Origin: SIG607 sp045601805
Lineage (GTDB): Bacteria; Bacillota; Clostridia; Oscillospirales; Acutalibacteraceae
Length of the DNA: 7,678 nucleotides
Direction: 5' to 3'
Assembly (NCBI GenBank): GCA_045601805.1
Contig: JAZSAJ010000012.1
Span: forward strand, 1 to 7,678
This document shows positions 7,064-7,678 of the stretch, piece after piece. Below the pieces are notes generated by a model. The model was not told the origin of the DNA. It saw nothing but the letters and a program-made list of their open reading frames with translations, and did no database searches. The number at the start of each line of letters is the position of its first letter. Position 1 is the stretch's first letter. A program made the translations under genes and the position numbers.

Positions 7064-7071
7064 ATCACCCC
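7064..7071 (-). promoter_or_regulatory. Ribosome binding site for the TTG start of the permease
   Basis: GGGGTGAT matches the GGTGAT end of the anti-16S pairing sequence and lies 5 bases before TTG 7058. An overlapping ATG at 7073 runs into TGA after two codons and cannot be the start. Confidence 0.65.
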
Positions 7072-7080
7072 ATTTTTTAA

Positions 7081-7109
7081 ATTTTAACATATTTTTAATA
7101 ATAAATCAA
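7081..7109 (-). promoter_or_regulatory. sigma-A type promoter for the polysaccharide export operon
   Basis: On the minus strand, TTGATT (7109-7104) and TAAAAT (7086-7081) are 17 bases apart, with TG at 7089-7088 giving an extended -10. Transcription should begin near 7074, leaving a leader of only about 15 bases. It lies directly after the 5S terminator, so the operon is uncoupled from rRNA transcription. Confidence 0.75.
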
Positions 7110-7110
7110 T

Positions 7111-7143
7111 AAAAAGAAAAAGACAGGCCAAAGACCTGTCTTT
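7111..7143 (-). terminator. Intrinsic terminator of the rRNA operon
   Basis: On the minus strand, AAAGACAGG (7143-7135) and CCTGTCTTT (7127-7119) form a perfect 9-bp stem around a 7-base loop, followed by TTTTCTTTTT-like sequence (to 7111). It begins just after the 3' end of 5S rRNA. Confidence 0.92.
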
Positions 7144-7149
7144 CGTTTG

Positions 7150-7267
<118 letters not shown>

Positions 7268-7270
7268 AAA

Positions 7271-7289
7271 ACTGTACTTTAAATACAGT
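7271..7289 (-). other. Short hairpin between tRNA-Glu and 5S rRNA
   Basis: ACTGTA (minus strand 7289-7284) and TACAGT (7276-7271) can pair around a 7-base loop just ahead of the 5S 5' end. It could mark a processing site for 5S maturation. The stem is only 6 bp and the role is inferred from position. Confidence 0.35.
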
Positions 7290-7306
7290 AACAAACATAT
7301 TCTATT

Positions 7307-7382
7307 TGGTGACCCGTACGAGATTCGAACTCGTGTTGCCGGCGTGAGAGGCCGGAGTCTTAGGCCACTTGACCAACGGGCC
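7307..7382 (-). tRNA. tRNA-Glu, anticodon CTC
   Basis: The 76-base gene folds as a standard cloverleaf. Acceptor GGCCCGT pairs with ACGGGTC, followed by A73 and an encoded CCA (7309-7307). The anticodon stem CCGGC/GCCGG encloses the loop CTCTCAC with anticodon CTC at 7348-7346, which reads GAG. The T-loop is TTCGAAT. It lies 12 bases after tRNA-Lys and about 40 bases before 5S. Confidence 0.96.
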
Positions 7383-7394
7383 AGGTAGAAAAAG

Positions 7395-7470
7395 TGGTGC
7401 ACCATCGGGGACTCGAACCCCGGACACCCTGATTAAGAGTCAGGTGCTCTACCAGCTGAGCTAATGGTGC
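7395..7470 (-). tRNA. tRNA-Lys, anticodon CTT
   Basis: The 76-base cloverleaf has acceptor GCACCAT pairing with ATGGTGC, A73 and an encoded CCA (7397-7395). The anticodon stem CCTGA/TCAGG encloses the loop CTCTTAA with anticodon CTT at 7437-7435, which reads AAG. The D-loop AGCTCAGCTGGTAGAGC and T-loop TTCGAGT are standard. It lies about 80 bases after the 23S 3' end. Confidence 0.96.
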
Positions 7471-7500
7471 ATAGGGTAGCAATCTACTCCAATATGATGC

Positions 7501-7525
7501 ATTCGCACCCTCAAAACTGAACAAA
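7501..7525 (-). other. Conserved-looking rRNA spacer motif between 23S and tRNA-Lys
   Basis: The minus strand reads GTTTGTTCAGTTTTGAGGGT, closely resembling a TGTTCAGTTTTGA segment that I recall from rRNA spacers of many Firmicutes. It may take part in antitermination or RNA processing. The match is from memory and the function is inferred. Confidence 0.35.
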
Positions 7526-7548
7526 CGAGAAGACGAAAGGAACAAATA

Positions 7549-7678
7549 TAGGTCAAGCCCTCGGTCTATTAGTACAGCCTAGCTTTGACATCACTGCCTT
7601 TACACATGCTGCCTATCAACCCGGTAGTCTTCCGGGGACCTTACTAGTTTACACTATGGGATATCTTATCTTGAGGCT
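7549..7678 (-). rRNA. rrl: 23S ribosomal RNA, 3' end (partial)
   Basis: The minus strand from the right edge reads the conserved 23S terminal region. This includes AGCCTCAAGATAAGATATCC with CATAGTGTAAACTAGTAAGG after it, CCCGGAAGAC, then GGCTGTACTAATAGACCGAG and GGCTTGACC. The last nine bases should pair with the 23S 5' end outside the window. The 3' end is placed at about 7549 by this helix and is uncertain by a few bases. Most of the gene lies beyond the right edge. Confidence 0.95.

Noticed and set aside
7474..7490. Small hairpin GGGTAG / CTAC just before tRNA-Lys
   Set aside because: Only a 4-bp perfect core with a bulge; too weak to name as a processing or regulatory element.
7360..7545. 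Minus-strand 61-residue open frame containing AQLVEHLTLNQGVRGSSPRW
   Set aside because: It is a translation of the tRNA-Lys and its flanks. This peptide string is a well-known false product of tRNA genes.

Overview
The window looks like an AT-rich chromosome segment of a low-GC Gram-positive bacterium, most likely Clostridia-like. The evidence is the A/T-rich intergenic DNA, strong AGGAGG-type ribosome sites, separate secD and secF genes, CCA-encoded tRNAs and textbook sigma-A promoters. I cannot place the genus. Every complete gene is on the minus strand, so transcription runs from high to low coordinates.

Right end (about 7150-7678): the tail of an rRNA operon. In transcription order it holds the 3' end of 23S rRNA, tRNA-Lys(CTT), tRNA-Glu(CTC), 5S rRNA and a strong intrinsic terminator. 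The two tRNA genes between 23S and 5S are an uncommon arrangement.

Middle (about 3885-7109): a promoter just after that terminator drives a compact surface-polysaccharide export cassette. It encodes an ABC-2 permease of the TagG/Wzm type, a short ATPase of the TagH/Wzt type, a family-2 glycosyltransferase resembling rhamnosyltransferases, and an RluA-type pseudouridine synthase overlapping the glycosyltransferase stop. None of the first three genes has a well-placed ATG start. The permease uses TTG, the glycosyltransferase TTG or GTG, and the ATPase apparently ATA.

Left (about 175-3898): a PLP aminotransferase of the subgroup Ic aspartate aminotransferase type has its own near-consensus promoter, whose -35 box lies inside the end of the pseudouridine synthase gene. 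secD and secF follow, overlapping as TAATG, behind another near-consensus promoter whose 17-bp spacer is filled by a perfect inverted repeat. A strong hairpin terminator closes the secDF unit. It has its T-rich tail on the plus strand and faces the end of a possible convergent plus-strand gene at 1-63.

The window therefore holds at least three protein-coding transcription units plus the rRNA operon. It is mostly conserved housekeeping and envelope DNA. I see no phage, CRISPR, insertion sequence or clearly new multigene system. The most interesting points are the non-ATG starts, the rRNA operon layout and the palindromic secDF promoter.
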